From positions 3,038,001-3,102,000 of the forward strand of contig NZ_AP018437.1 in the NCBI RefSeq assembly GCF_003966975.1: 64,000 nt of DNA, written 5' to 3'. The position numbers were made by a program, and so were the translations under genes. The notes beneath the pieces are model-generated. The model was given only the letters and a program-made list of their open reading frames with translations. It did no database searches and was not told the origin of the DNA. Below are positions 51,510-61,877 of the stretch, one piece after another (position 1 is the stretch's first letter; each line of letters starts with the position of its first letter). This stretch comes from Pelolinea submarina (lineage in GTDB: Bacteria > Chloroflexota > Anaerolineae > Anaerolineales > Anaerolineaceae).

Positions 51510-52616
51510 TCACTGCGGAGCCAATTTTTGATAAGTTTGCAACAATTTACCAAAATTCCGCCCCCAATCGGCATCCTGTTCGGCCTTAAGTTGTGCCGCC
51601 GCACCGCGCTCGGGCACTTCCCGGCGGTTGCGGGCGATCTCAACAATGCGGTCAGCCAGGCTCTTGGAGCTGCCGTCCTTGAAGACCCAGCCTTCGCGCC
51701 CGTCGTGCACCCATTCCAGGTTGGAAGGGATATCCGATACCAGCGCCGGGCAGCCGCACGACATGGCTTCCATTAATGCCACAGAGGATCCGTCCACATG
51801 CGAGGCGCTCAAATAAACGTCCGCGGCGCGGTAATATTGCGCCAGGCTTTCGTTCTCCTTGTACCCGCAAAACAGGACGCGTTCTTCCAGGCCTTTGTCT
51901 TTGACGAACCCCTTGACCTGCTTTTCCTGCGATCCGCCGCCCAGCATGAACATGCGCAAATTGGGCTGCTGTTGGATAGCCTGCCAAAAGCCTTCCAGCA
52001 TGACGTCCACCCCGTAGCGCGGTTCCCACGAGCGGGTGTGCACAATCAGCAGATCTTCCTCGTAACCCACCTGGCGGCGCATAAAGCCGCGGTCTTTGGG
52101 CTGGAAGATTTCATGATCTACACCCCAGGGGAAGATGGTCATGCGTTCGGGTGGAAAACCGAAGGTTTGCGCTTTGCGCCTGACTGTATGGCAATCGGCC
52201 GCGAACCAGTCGCTGCAGTCCAGCACGTATTGGGTGGCCGCGCGCCACAATGGGCCGCGATCGGCGTCCTCCAGCATATCAAAGCCCCAGGACATGCTCA
52301 ACAGCGGGTGAAAGCCCGCCAGCGCCGGCAGCAGCGCCACGCGCTGGATCGGCCCGGCGTGCACCACGTCCGGTTGTACTTCTTCGAGAACCGCCGCGAA
52401 TTTCTTTTTCAAGCCGATGTAATCCAGCCAGCCAGTGCGGGTGGCGGGTTCGCGCCAGCTCACTTCCTTGATGCCTTCCGGCAGCGGGCGCGCTTCCTGG
52501 GTGCGCCGGTCTTGTTCCAGGCGCAGCCAGAAGATTTCATGCTCCGTGCCGTTCAAAGCGGTCAGGAAGCGGTGGTCATGCGGGCAGTAATTTTGAGAAC
52601 AATATAAGATTCGCAG
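51510..52616 (-). CDS. Family 4 glycosyltransferase
   Basis: GT-B glycosyltransferase of about 368 residues. The second Rossmann domain has LLIVHTRSWEPRYGVDVMLEGF, VLFCGYKENESLAQYYRAAD and DGSSVALMEAMSCGCPALVSDIP, the GPGTF/E(x7)E motif that holds the nucleotide sugar. The start is unusual: within the frame the best ribosome site (GGGAG) lies 8 bases before a CTG (52614-52616) opening LRILYCSQN. ATG codons further upstream would overlap the NeuB gene by 47 bases and lack a site. Start confidence is low. Confidence 0.85.
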   Translation of the reverse strand: MRILYCSQNYCPHDHRFLTALNGTEHEIFWLRLEQDRRTQEARPLPEGIKEVSWREPATRTGWLDYIGLKKKFAAVLEEVQPDVVHAGPIQRVALLPALAGFHPLLSMSWGFDMLEDADRGPLWRAATQYVLDCSDWFAADCHTVRRKAQTFGFPPERMTIFPWGVDHEIFQPKDRGFMRRQVGYEEDLLIVHTRSWEPRYGVDVMLEGFWQAIQQQPNLRMFMLGGGSQEKQVKGFVKDKGLEERVLFCGYKENESLAQYYRAADVYLSASHVDGSSVALMEAMSCGCPALVSDIPSNLEWVHDGREGWVFKDGSSKSLADRIVEIARNRREVPERGAAAQLKAEQDADWGRNFGKLLQTYQKLAPQ

Positions 52617-52632
52617 TTCGAATTCTCCCAAA

Positions 52633-53700
52633 TCAATTTGAAAGCATGCCCCAGCGCAATTCCTTGCCATAAGGGGCATCCACCAGCAGTTTCATGCCGA
52701 TGACAGCCTGGATGTGGTCCGGCAGGATGGCGCCGGGCGTGGCCGGGCGCAGCACATCGATCATGTCGCGCGTCAGTACTTCGCCGGCTTTTAGGTCGCG
52801 TGCGGCCCGCAGACAGCGGCGCTGGATCACCACGGTGTCCACTTCGTTATCCGCTACGCGTTTATCCGGTGAGCCCAGGGCCATTTCCAACTGGCGGGTG
52901 TTTTCCACCATTTCGGCCCAGGTCTGCGGGTTCATGGCAAATTTGTGGTCGGGGCCTTCGCGCGAGTTGTCATCGGTGAAGTGTTTCTCGATCACGCGCG
53001 CGCCCAAAGCCACCGCACCCAGCACGGTAGCGTGCCCGTGCGTGTGATCCGAAAGGCCCAACACCACCTCCGGGAACATGGCCGCGTAGGTCTTGAGCAC
53101 GTTCAGATGAATGTGATTGTAGTTTTCCGGGTCGGCGGTGTAGTTGGTATTGCACTGCATCAGCACCAGTTCTTTGTTGATGGACAGGATGGCGTGCACG
53201 GCTTTCTGTACCTCGCCGATGGTGGCCGCGCCGGTCGCGATGATAATCGGCTTGCCTTTGGCAGCCATGCGCTCCAGCGCCTCAATCCAGTCAATCTCGC
53301 CCGAACCAATTTTGTAAGCCAGCATGTATTCATCGAGCTGGTCGATGGCTTCGAAATCGTAAGGGGAAGAGAAATAATCGATGCCGACCTTGTCGCATTC
53401 TTCTTTCAGGATGGGCGTCCAATCGAAGGATACCGAAGCGTCCTGGTAAACCTCGAAGACGGATTTCTTCCATTTGGACTGGTGCGATTGCTGGCCGCCC
53501 AGTGATTTGAAACCGTAATCCGACACGATCTTGGGCGCCGAAAAGTTTTGGAACTTGGCCGCGTCCGCGCCGGCATCTTTGGCCAGTTTGATAAGCAATT
53601 TGGCGCGCTCCAGGTCGCCATCATGGTTGGCGGCAATGTCCGCGATGAAATAGGTGGGATGTTTCTCGCCAATCCAGTGATTACCGATTTTGAATTCCAT
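52633..53700 (-). CDS. NeuB/SpsE-type nonulosonic-acid synthase with SAF domain
   Basis: PEP-dependent synthase of 355 residues. ADIAANHDGD (residues 20-29), AKFQNFSAPKIVSDYG, DWTPILKEECDKVGIDYFSSPYDFEAID, LAYKIGSGEIDW, VVLGLSDHTHGHATV and VIEKHFTDDNSREGPDH make up the TIM barrel. The C-terminal SAF domain (about 295-350) contains RAARDLKAGEVLTRDMIDVLRPATPGAILP. The start ATG at 53700 has an excellent AGGAGG site. Unlike the copy at 42408, it is full length. It lies 28 bases after the RmlD-like gene. Confidence 0.93.
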   Translation of the reverse strand: MEFKIGNHWIGEKHPTYFIADIAANHDGDLERAKLLIKLAKDAGADAAKFQNFSAPKIVSDYGFKSLGGQQSHQSKWKKSVFEVYQDASVSFDWTPILKEECDKVGIDYFSSPYDFEAIDQLDEYMLAYKIGSGEIDWIEALERMAAKGKPIIIATGAATIGEVQKAVHAILSINKELVLMQCNTNYTADPENYNHIHLNVLKTYAAMFPEVVLGLSDHTHGHATVLGAVALGARVIEKHFTDDNSREGPDHKFAMNPQTWAEMVENTRQLEMALGSPDKRVADNEVDTVVIQRRCLRAARDLKAGEVLTRDMIDVLRPATPGAILPDHIQAVIGMKLLVDAPYGKELRWGMLSN

Positions 53701-53728
53701 TTTTTCCTCCTGAAGAAAGTGAATTGAT

Positions 53729-54640
53729 CTAGCTTGCGTAAGACTTGACCAGTTCCGGGTATCCGTGGCGGAAATGCCTATGGAAACGTTCCAGGCCTTC
53801 CGACTGCCCCGGCAGGTCCACACCGGCGCCCTGCAATTTATCCACCCGCAGGGTCAGGTTGGGCGAGCGTTTGGCTAACAGGTTGCCGTCGTTGACCGAC
53901 ACCGGCCGGATCAGGTTGCCGTCCAGTCCGAATTTATCCGCGATGCGGCGTCCGAAGTCATACTTGCTCAGGCATTCCGGGCTGACCGCGTGGTACAAAC
54001 CAGACAACTGATGGTCTAAACACGAAAAAATCACGTCTACCAAATCCGCCACATACAGCGGGCAGAAATGCACGTCGGTGAAGCCGTTGACCGGCTGGCC
54101 GGCCGACAAATTATTCAGAAAAAACTCAGCCAGGCTGCGTCTGCCGCTCAGGCTGTAGCCGTAGAAGTTCACCCGCAGCACCAACGCACGCGGATTGGCA
54201 TTAAGAACGCCCTGCTCTCCTTCCAGCTTGGTGCGGGCATAAACGGACAGCGGGTTGGGGCTGTCTTCCTCAGTATAGCTGCCGCGCTGGCCGTCAAAGA
54301 CCGCGTCGGTGGAAATGTGCACCATGCGCACCTCGCGCTGGGCGCACAACGCCGCCAACTGCGCAGGCACTTCTGCGTTGATAGCCTGGGCGGTTTGCGG
54401 ATTGCGTTCGCAGCTGTCCACATCGGCCATGGCCGCGCAGTGGATCAATACTTCCGGCTGCACTCGGTCAAACAGCTTCTCGGCTGCCCCCGCTTCCAGT
54501 AAATCTGTCTGCAAGGTATCAAAAGGCGCGTCTGTCAAAGCGCGCTGGTTGACCAGCCCGGTCAGCTCGTGCTGCGCGGCGGAGGTCAGGCATAAATTCA
54601 AACCCAGAAGGCCGGAAGCTCCGGTCACTAAGATACGCAT
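53729..54640 (-). CDS. RmlD-like NDP-4-keto-sugar reductase
   Basis: Extended SDR enzyme of the dTDP-4-dehydrorhamnose reductase type, 303 residues. The cofactor motif is RILVTGASGLLGLNL; catalytic Ser/Thr in HISTDAVFDG and the Tyr/Lys pair in YARTKLEGEQ. It reduces a 4-keto deoxysugar. Positioned directly after the PseB-type dehydratase gene, it would act on a 4-keto product of that enzyme, although in Pse pathways an aminotransferase (PseC) normally takes this step. No RmlABC is present here. Confidence 0.88.
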   Translation of the reverse strand: MRILVTGASGLLGLNLCLTSAAQHELTGLVNQRALTDAPFDTLQTDLLEAGAAEKLFDRVQPEVLIHCAAMADVDSCERNPQTAQAINAEVPAQLAALCAQREVRMVHISTDAVFDGQRGSYTEEDSPNPLSVYARTKLEGEQGVLNANPRALVLRVNFYGYSLSGRRSLAEFFLNNLSAGQPVNGFTDVHFCPLYVADLVDVIFSCLDHQLSGLYHAVSPECLSKYDFGRRIADKFGLDGNLIRPVSVNDGNLLAKRSPNLTLRVDKLQGAGVDLPGQSEGLERFHRHFRHGYPELVKSYAS

Positions 54641-54647
54641 ATGCGCT

Positions 54648-55646
54648 CTACTTTGTTTTGAGACTCTCTTCTACTTGTTCGACAATACCGCCGATCTCAT
54701 CGGCTGAAAGCCATTCGGTATTGTTGTTACTGGCGTAGCGGAATTCATCGTTGATGGCCTTGCCCTGTTTCTCCCAATCGCGCCCGAACCACAACGCTTC
54801 GGCCGGCTGCACCACGTACATATCGTCCAGTTCGACCACAGTGCGGGCTTCGTCTTCGGAGATGAGCACTTCGTGCAGTTTTTCGCCGGGGCGGATGCCG
54901 ATCACATTAATCTTGGCTTCCGGAGCAACCACTCTGGCCAGGTCGATCACTTTCATGCTGGGGATCTTGGGCACGAACACTTCGCCGCCATGCATTTCTT
55001 CCAGGCAGCGGATCACGAAACGCACACCCTGCTCCAGGGTGATCCAGAAACGGGTCATGCGCTCGTCGGTGATGGTGATGGCGCCCTCTTCGCGCTGGCG
55101 CAGGAATACCGGCACCACACTGCCGCGGCTGCCGACCACATTGCCGTAGCGCACGCAAGCGAAACGCGAAGCGCGCCCGCCGGCATAGGCATTGCTCTGC
55201 ACGAATAATTTCTCGGCGGCCAATTTGGTGGCGCCGTACAGGTTAATCGGGTTGACGGCTTTATCGGTGCTCAGCGCGATGACGCGCTCCACACCGGCGT
55301 CCAACGCCGCGTCAATGACGTTGCTGCTGCCCAGGATGTTGGTCTTGACCGCTTCCATGGGGTTGTATTCGCAGGCCGGCACCTGTTTCAGCGCGGCCGC
55401 GTGCACCACGAAATCGACGCCTTCAAAGGCGCGCCGCAGGCGGGCCGCGTCGCGAATATCGCCGATAAAATAGCGCAGGTTGGGATGGTCGAAACCCGCC
55501 TGGCGCATCTCGTGCTGTTTCTGCTCGTCGCGGCTGAACACGATCAGCTTGGCCGGCTGGTATTCCTTCAACATCACCTCGATAAATTTCTTTCCAAAAG
55601 AACCGGTTCCGCCGGTCACCAGAATTACTTTATTCTTCCAATCCAT
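54648..55646 (-). CDS. pseB: UDP-GlcNAc 4,6-dehydratase (PseB-like)
   Basis: SDR dehydratase of 332 residues. TGGTGSFGKKF (11-21), HAAALKQVPACEYNP, LSTDKAVNPINLYGATK, RYGNVVGSRGSVVP, ITDERMTRFWITLEQG, MHGGEVFVPKIPSMK and IGIRPGEKLHEVLI match the PseB/FlaA1 (inverting) type. It converts UDP-GlcNAc to a UDP-4-keto-6-deoxy hexosamine. In the pseudaminic acid pathway it is followed by PseC, PseH and PseG, none of which is in the window; the next gene is an RmlD-type reductase instead. Confidence 0.93.
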   Translation of the reverse strand: MDWKNKVILVTGGTGSFGKKFIEVMLKEYQPAKLIVFSRDEQKQHEMRQAGFDHPNLRYFIGDIRDAARLRRAFEGVDFVVHAAALKQVPACEYNPMEAVKTNILGSSNVIDAALDAGVERVIALSTDKAVNPINLYGATKLAAEKLFVQSNAYAGGRASRFACVRYGNVVGSRGSVVPVFLRQREEGAITITDERMTRFWITLEQGVRFVIRCLEEMHGGEVFVPKIPSMKVIDLARVVAPEAKINVIGIRPGEKLHEVLISEDEARTVVELDDMYVVQPAEALWFGRDWEKQGKAINDEFRYASNNNTEWLSADEIGGIVEQVEESLKTK

Positions 55647-55694
55647 TTCTTCCTGATCCTGTTCAAATAATATTTTTACTGCTTTTATTATCGG

Positions 55695-56561
55695 TTATTT
55701 TTTCGTAAATGTGATCAGGGGATATTGCCCCTTTTCACCGTAATAACGCGGGAATAGCTCTTCCAATCCGTACAAAACCGCCAGCCAAAAACGGCCCAAC
55801 AGCCAGGGCTGAATCATAGCGCGCAGAAAACGCACGCTGACACTGCGCCAGACGAAGATTTCCACGGGGAAATCCTTCCCCAGCATCTTTCGCAGCCCAT
55901 CCGCGTCCAGTTTGTAGGCGAAGGTGTGTTCGGGTTTGCCCTTTTCGGCTTTCTTCTCTACCTTATCTGTAGACTGGCCGGATTTCTCGCCGCTCAGCAC
56001 CACTTCGTTTCGCCGTGTCAGGCGTTCCATCAACAAAATGGGGCGCCGGAAAGTGTTCATCATGGACGAACTGCCCCAGCCGTTCACCACTACCGCCCGC
56101 GCGCCGCTCTTCAGTACGCGCCGCAGGTCATGATAGGCCGGCAGGTAATCCGCTTCCGGCAGGTGATGCAAGGTATGCAGCGATACCAGTCCATCCATCA
56201 CGCCTTCGGCGAAGGGCAGGTTGGCCACGTCAGCCACCACGCATAAGCCGTGGTCGCCCACGCGTTCGCGCGCATCCATCAAAGCCACGATGGAGATATC
56301 CAGGCACACGCGGTACTGGTAGCCCTCGGAATAAGTCAGGTATTCGGGATACTGGATGGGGCCGGAACCCGCGTCCAGCATGTATTTGCCTTGATGGTTG
56401 ATGTGGCGGTTAACCCGCAGATGGCATTTATGGATGTATGCGCGCGATACCGGGCGCAGGTCTTCAAATTCAGCATTCTGGTAAACACCGCTGCTGATCT
56501 TCTGCCAGCCAACCTGGTCATAGAAATGGCGTACATCCTCTTTAATAGAATTATCCGTCAT
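55695..56561 (-). CDS. SAM-dependent methyltransferase
   Basis: Class I methyltransferase of 288 residues with motif I in KYMLDAGSGPIQYPEY, motif II in CLDISIVALMDARE, VVADVANLPFAEGVMDGLV and LHTLHHLPEADYLPAYHDL. Probably methylates a sugar, or a lipid carrier, of the exported glycan. It lies between the capsule-type GT-B gene (13-base gap) and the PseB gene (48-base gap), with no terminator on either side. Confidence 0.88.
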   Translation of the reverse strand: MTDNSIKEDVRHFYDQVGWQKISSGVYQNAEFEDLRPVSRAYIHKCHLRVNRHINHQGKYMLDAGSGPIQYPEYLTYSEGYQYRVCLDISIVALMDARERVGDHGLCVVADVANLPFAEGVMDGLVSLHTLHHLPEADYLPAYHDLRRVLKSGARAVVVNGWGSSSMMNTFRRPILLMERLTRRNEVVLSGEKSGQSTDKVEKKAEKGKPEHTFAYKLDADGLRKMLGKDFPVEIFVWRSVSVRFLRAMIQPWLLGRFWLAVLYGLEELFPRYYGEKGQYPLITFTKK

Positions 56562-56574
56562 GCACTTTCCTTAA

Positions 56575-58203
56575 TTAATCAGACTGAGCCCGGATGGCAT
56601 TCCAATCCAGCGGTTCCCCGGCCAGATAATCGAACACCTGTTTATATTGGGGCCATTCTTTCGACTTGACCACCTCACCCAGCGGGTGTTTGCCATAGTC
56701 TTCCCAAAGATAAACCAGGTGCCAGGGATAAGGTCTGGGATATTCGTAGAAAAAGCGGTAGGCATAAGCCCAAGCCAGATTGATCTGTTCTTCTGAAAGC
56801 CGGAAATCTTGCGGATTCTCCAGTACAGCCTTCAGCGTTTTGTGATATTGTACCCACGATTGAGGATCCTGCGTGAAGCCGCGCCCGCGGTAATGCGTGT
56901 CGCCCACCACAATGACCGGGATACCGCTCATGGCCATTTCCAAACCGACTGTGGTCGTGTACACCAGCCCCACGTCTGCCGCGGCGATCAGATCGTAAGT
57001 GTTGACCTTTTCGGTTGGAGCAATCACACGGATATACTCCGGCAGCGTGGGCAGAACGCGTTTGATGACGTCCATCATAGACTGACCATGGATCAGTACC
57101 TCTCCCGGATGCACGCGGATGACCAGTTGAGCGTCATTGCGCCCGGCGAAATATTGCAGCGTCTTTTCCAGCCAGTCTTCCATGGATTGCGAAAATACTT
57201 CGCGCCCCAATGTCAGGCTGTCGCCCAACACATTGGTGGCCAGTAATACCATCGGCCGTTCATCCAAACCGAGTTCCTGGCGCGCTGCTTCCACACCCTT
57301 GGCCGGTACGGCCTGCCAAAGGCGCGCGAAATTCTTCCACACGGAAGCATTGCGGCGCGCTTCGAATTGCTCGGTGATCTTGGCTTTCTCCGGCTCGGTC
57401 AGCTCTTTATCCCGGAAAGCTTCCCACATATCACAAGTTTCCTGGCGCATGACTTTGTCATTCTGCGCCAACCAGATGCGTTCACGCTGCTCGCCGAATT
57501 CATAAGTTACCGCGGGGATATCCAAATAGCGGGCTACCTCGTAGACTACCCCGAATTCCTGGATGGTGCCGTTGGGTACGATGACCACATCCGGTTTATT
57601 CACCTTCAGGTATTCATAAGCGTCCCGCGCGGTGCTCATATTGCGTTTCAAGCGCAATTTGTAAATTTCGCTGGAGGTATCCACGTCTTCCACTTGCAGG
57701 GTATACATGCTGTCGTAGCGGGAAATCTGCTCAATACGCTCACGCAAATCTTCAGGCACGACCTTATACCCGGTGTGCAAACTGAGGAAGGAAATTACAT
57801 CCATGACCGGTTTGGCCTTGGACAGGATCTCCTCCGCATACAGGTTTTGGCGGCGCAGGTCGAATTTATTAATAGGGTTCTGCCAATCGTGGAAGGGCAG
57901 ATAACCGAGCGTGACTTTGTGGCCCAGCCCGGCCAATGTAATGCCCATTACTGCGGCATGTTCGATCCAATAATGCAGCGTGGCAAAGACAAAAATCTTC
58001 TTGCCTTCGCTGCCGGTTTTTTTCCTCAGCGCCTCGGCATCCGCCACCAACTGGGGCAGATGTTGGTCCAGATTCTTGAGCGAAAAACGCGAGTTGATAT
58101 TCTTGTCATTATGGCGCATCATCCAATACAATTCAGCGGTCAAAGGCACCTGTCCCAGGACAGATTTGATTACGGTTTTTGCACTGCTTTTTTTGTCTGC
58201 CAT
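56575..58203 (-). CDS. Capsule-polysaccharide-type GT-B protein (KpsC/KpsS-like)
   Basis: This 542-residue protein has two Rossmann-like halves. The second carries VIRVHPGEVLIHGQSM and VGLVYTTTVGLEMAMSGIPVIVVG, followed by DTHYRGRGFTQDP, the hallmark of surface-polysaccharide GT-B proteins related to KpsC/KpsS. The first half includes FATLHYWIEHAAV and SLHTGYKVVPEDL. Its start ATG (58203) has a GGAGGAGG site 9 bases upstream and sits 4 bases after the wzt stop. Donor could be a CMP-activated acid; this is inferred from locus content. Confidence 0.78.
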   Translation of the reverse strand: MADKKSSAKTVIKSVLGQVPLTAELYWMMRHNDKNINSRFSLKNLDQHLPQLVADAEALRKKTGSEGKKIFVFATLHYWIEHAAVMGITLAGLGHKVTLGYLPFHDWQNPINKFDLRRQNLYAEEILSKAKPVMDVISFLSLHTGYKVVPEDLRERIEQISRYDSMYTLQVEDVDTSSEIYKLRLKRNMSTARDAYEYLKVNKPDVVIVPNGTIQEFGVVYEVARYLDIPAVTYEFGEQRERIWLAQNDKVMRQETCDMWEAFRDKELTEPEKAKITEQFEARRNASVWKNFARLWQAVPAKGVEAARQELGLDERPMVLLATNVLGDSLTLGREVFSQSMEDWLEKTLQYFAGRNDAQLVIRVHPGEVLIHGQSMMDVIKRVLPTLPEYIRVIAPTEKVNTYDLIAAADVGLVYTTTVGLEMAMSGIPVIVVGDTHYRGRGFTQDPQSWVQYHKTLKAVLENPQDFRLSEEQINLAWAYAYRFFYEYPRPYPWHLVYLWEDYGKHPLGEVVKSKEWPQYKQVFDYLAGEPLDWNAIRAQSD

Positions 58204-58207
58204 ATTG

Positions 58208-59488
58208 TTATTCCCCTCCTCCATTCGTTTGGGTGATTTGCCAGGTTAACTTCGGGCGCACCGGTCCCAGGCGGTTTTCCGGCCACTGCGTTCCGGGCGC
58301 GCCGGTAACATCCATATTGAAAGCCAGCGCCTGTTCATCGTGGAAATAAGTCTTGATGCGATACGAGCTGGCATTCACGCCCACCACGTATCGCCCGCCA
58401 TTCAACAGATATGGGGGAATTTCCACCCGGCTTTTATACGTGCCGGCCGTCCGCTGGGAATATTCTTCAAATTTTTCAGGATCGTCCGTATCAAAGGAGG
58501 TGAACACAAATTCACCTTGCGAGGTCAAAATATAAATGCCCACGCGCAAGCCCTTAATAGCTTTGTGCAGTTGGTATTCCACTTCCAGATAAAATGGCTC
58601 GCTGCAGCGCGCAGCTTCCATCACATGATCCTGTTTATCCAATAAGCGCACCGCCACCGGTTTGAAGGGAGCGGCTTGCGCAGGAATCTCATCCGGCTGC
58701 CATAAGCGTTGGCCCTCCTGGGTCAATCCGCGCGACAGGTAAAAATCCACCGCTTCCACAGTGGGCGCGCGCAGCAGCAAATGGCCTTTGTCAATCACCA
58801 GGGTTTCCTGCGTCAGGCGCAGGATGGCGGACATGTTATGGCTGACGAACAGCACCGTGCGGCCTTCCTTGGCCACGTCGCTCATCTTGCCCAGGCACTT
58901 GCGCTGGAATTCTGCGTCGCCTACCGCCAGCACCTCATCCACTACCAGAATTTCCGGCTCTAGATGAGCCGCCACGGCAAAAGCCAGGCGCAGGTACATG
59001 CCGGAGGAATAGCGTTTCACCGGTGTATCGATAAAGGTTTCTACTTCGGCGAATGAGACAATCTCATCAAATTTGGCTTCAATCTCGGTTTTCTTCATGC
59101 CCAAAATGGCGCCGTTCAGGAAAATATTTTCCCGGCCGGTCAGTTCGGGGTGAAAACCGGTGCCGACTTCCAGCAGCGAACCCACGCGCCCATAGACTTC
59201 CACCAGTCCTTTGGTCGGTTCAGTCACGCGCGAGAGAATCTTCAATAAGGTACTCTTGCCGGCGCCGTTGCGCCCCACCACGCCCAACACCGAGCCCTGC
59301 TCGACGTCGAAGCTGACGTCCTCCAAAGCCCAGATGGATTCCGGCAATAGCGCTTTTTGTTCTTCGGGCGCTTTTTTCGCGCCAAAACGTCCGGATAAAG
59401 TCTCGCGCAGGGTGCGGTAATTGCCGACCTGCTGGCCGAGACGATATTGCTTGCCTAAGTTTTCGACATGAATGGCTGTTTGACTCAT
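58208..59488 (-). CDS. wzt: Polysaccharide ABC exporter ATPase with Wzt-type C-terminal domain
   Basis: This 426-residue protein has an ABC ATPase with Walker A GRNGAGKS (72-79), signature RYSSGMYLRLAFAVA, Walker B ILVVDEVLAVGD and switch His in FVSHNMSA. From about 280 to 400 it carries a beta-sandwich Wzt C-terminal domain (ARCSEPFYLEVEYQLHKAI, GIYILTSQGEFVFTS). In O-antigen ABC exporters that domain binds the modified end of the finished glycan, so export is tied to chain termination. It pairs with the Wzm-type permease upstream (12-base gap). Confidence 0.93.
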   Translation of the reverse strand: MSQTAIHVENLGKQYRLGQQVGNYRTLRETLSGRFGAKKAPEEQKALLPESIWALEDVSFDVEQGSVLGVVGRNGAGKSTLLKILSRVTEPTKGLVEVYGRVGSLLEVGTGFHPELTGRENIFLNGAILGMKKTEIEAKFDEIVSFAEVETFIDTPVKRYSSGMYLRLAFAVAAHLEPEILVVDEVLAVGDAEFQRKCLGKMSDVAKEGRTVLFVSHNMSAILRLTQETLVIDKGHLLLRAPTVEAVDFYLSRGLTQEGQRLWQPDEIPAQAAPFKPVAVRLLDKQDHVMEAARCSEPFYLEVEYQLHKAIKGLRVGIYILTSQGEFVFTSFDTDDPEKFEEYSQRTAGTYKSRVEIPPYLLNGGRYVVGVNASSYRIKTYFHDEQALAFNMDVTGAPGTQWPENRLGPVRPKLTWQITQTNGGGE

Positions 59489-59500
59489 CTTTGCACCTGC

Positions 59501-61774
<2,274 letters not shown>

Positions 61775-61782
61775 GATTCAAT

Positions 61783-61797
61783 ATTCAACCGTTGAAT
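61783..61797. promoter_or_regulatory. 15-bp inverted repeat, likely operator
   Basis: ATTCAAC-C-GTTGAAT is a perfect 7+1+7 palindrome. It overlaps the last two bases of the -10 box and covers the predicted start site (about 61789) of the regulator promoter, 8 bases before the ATG. Position and symmetry fit an autoregulatory operator for the adjacent winged-helix protein. Confidence 0.6.
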
Positions 61798-61824
61798 TAT
61801 AAACCTGCGTCCGAAATGGGTCAA
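61796..61824 (-). promoter_or_regulatory. Main promoter of the glycan locus
   Basis: On the minus strand TTGACC (61824-61819), exactly 17 bases, then perfect TATAAT (61801-61796). The predicted start is near 61789, giving a 5' leader of only about 15 bases before the regulator's ATG. The divergent methyltransferase-glycosyltransferase gene has a TATAAT at 61841-61846 without a good -35. Confidence 0.75.
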
Positions 61825-61877
61825 GCGGCAGCATCCAATGTATAATGTTTAACTCAATTTATAGAATGTAGTTAAGT

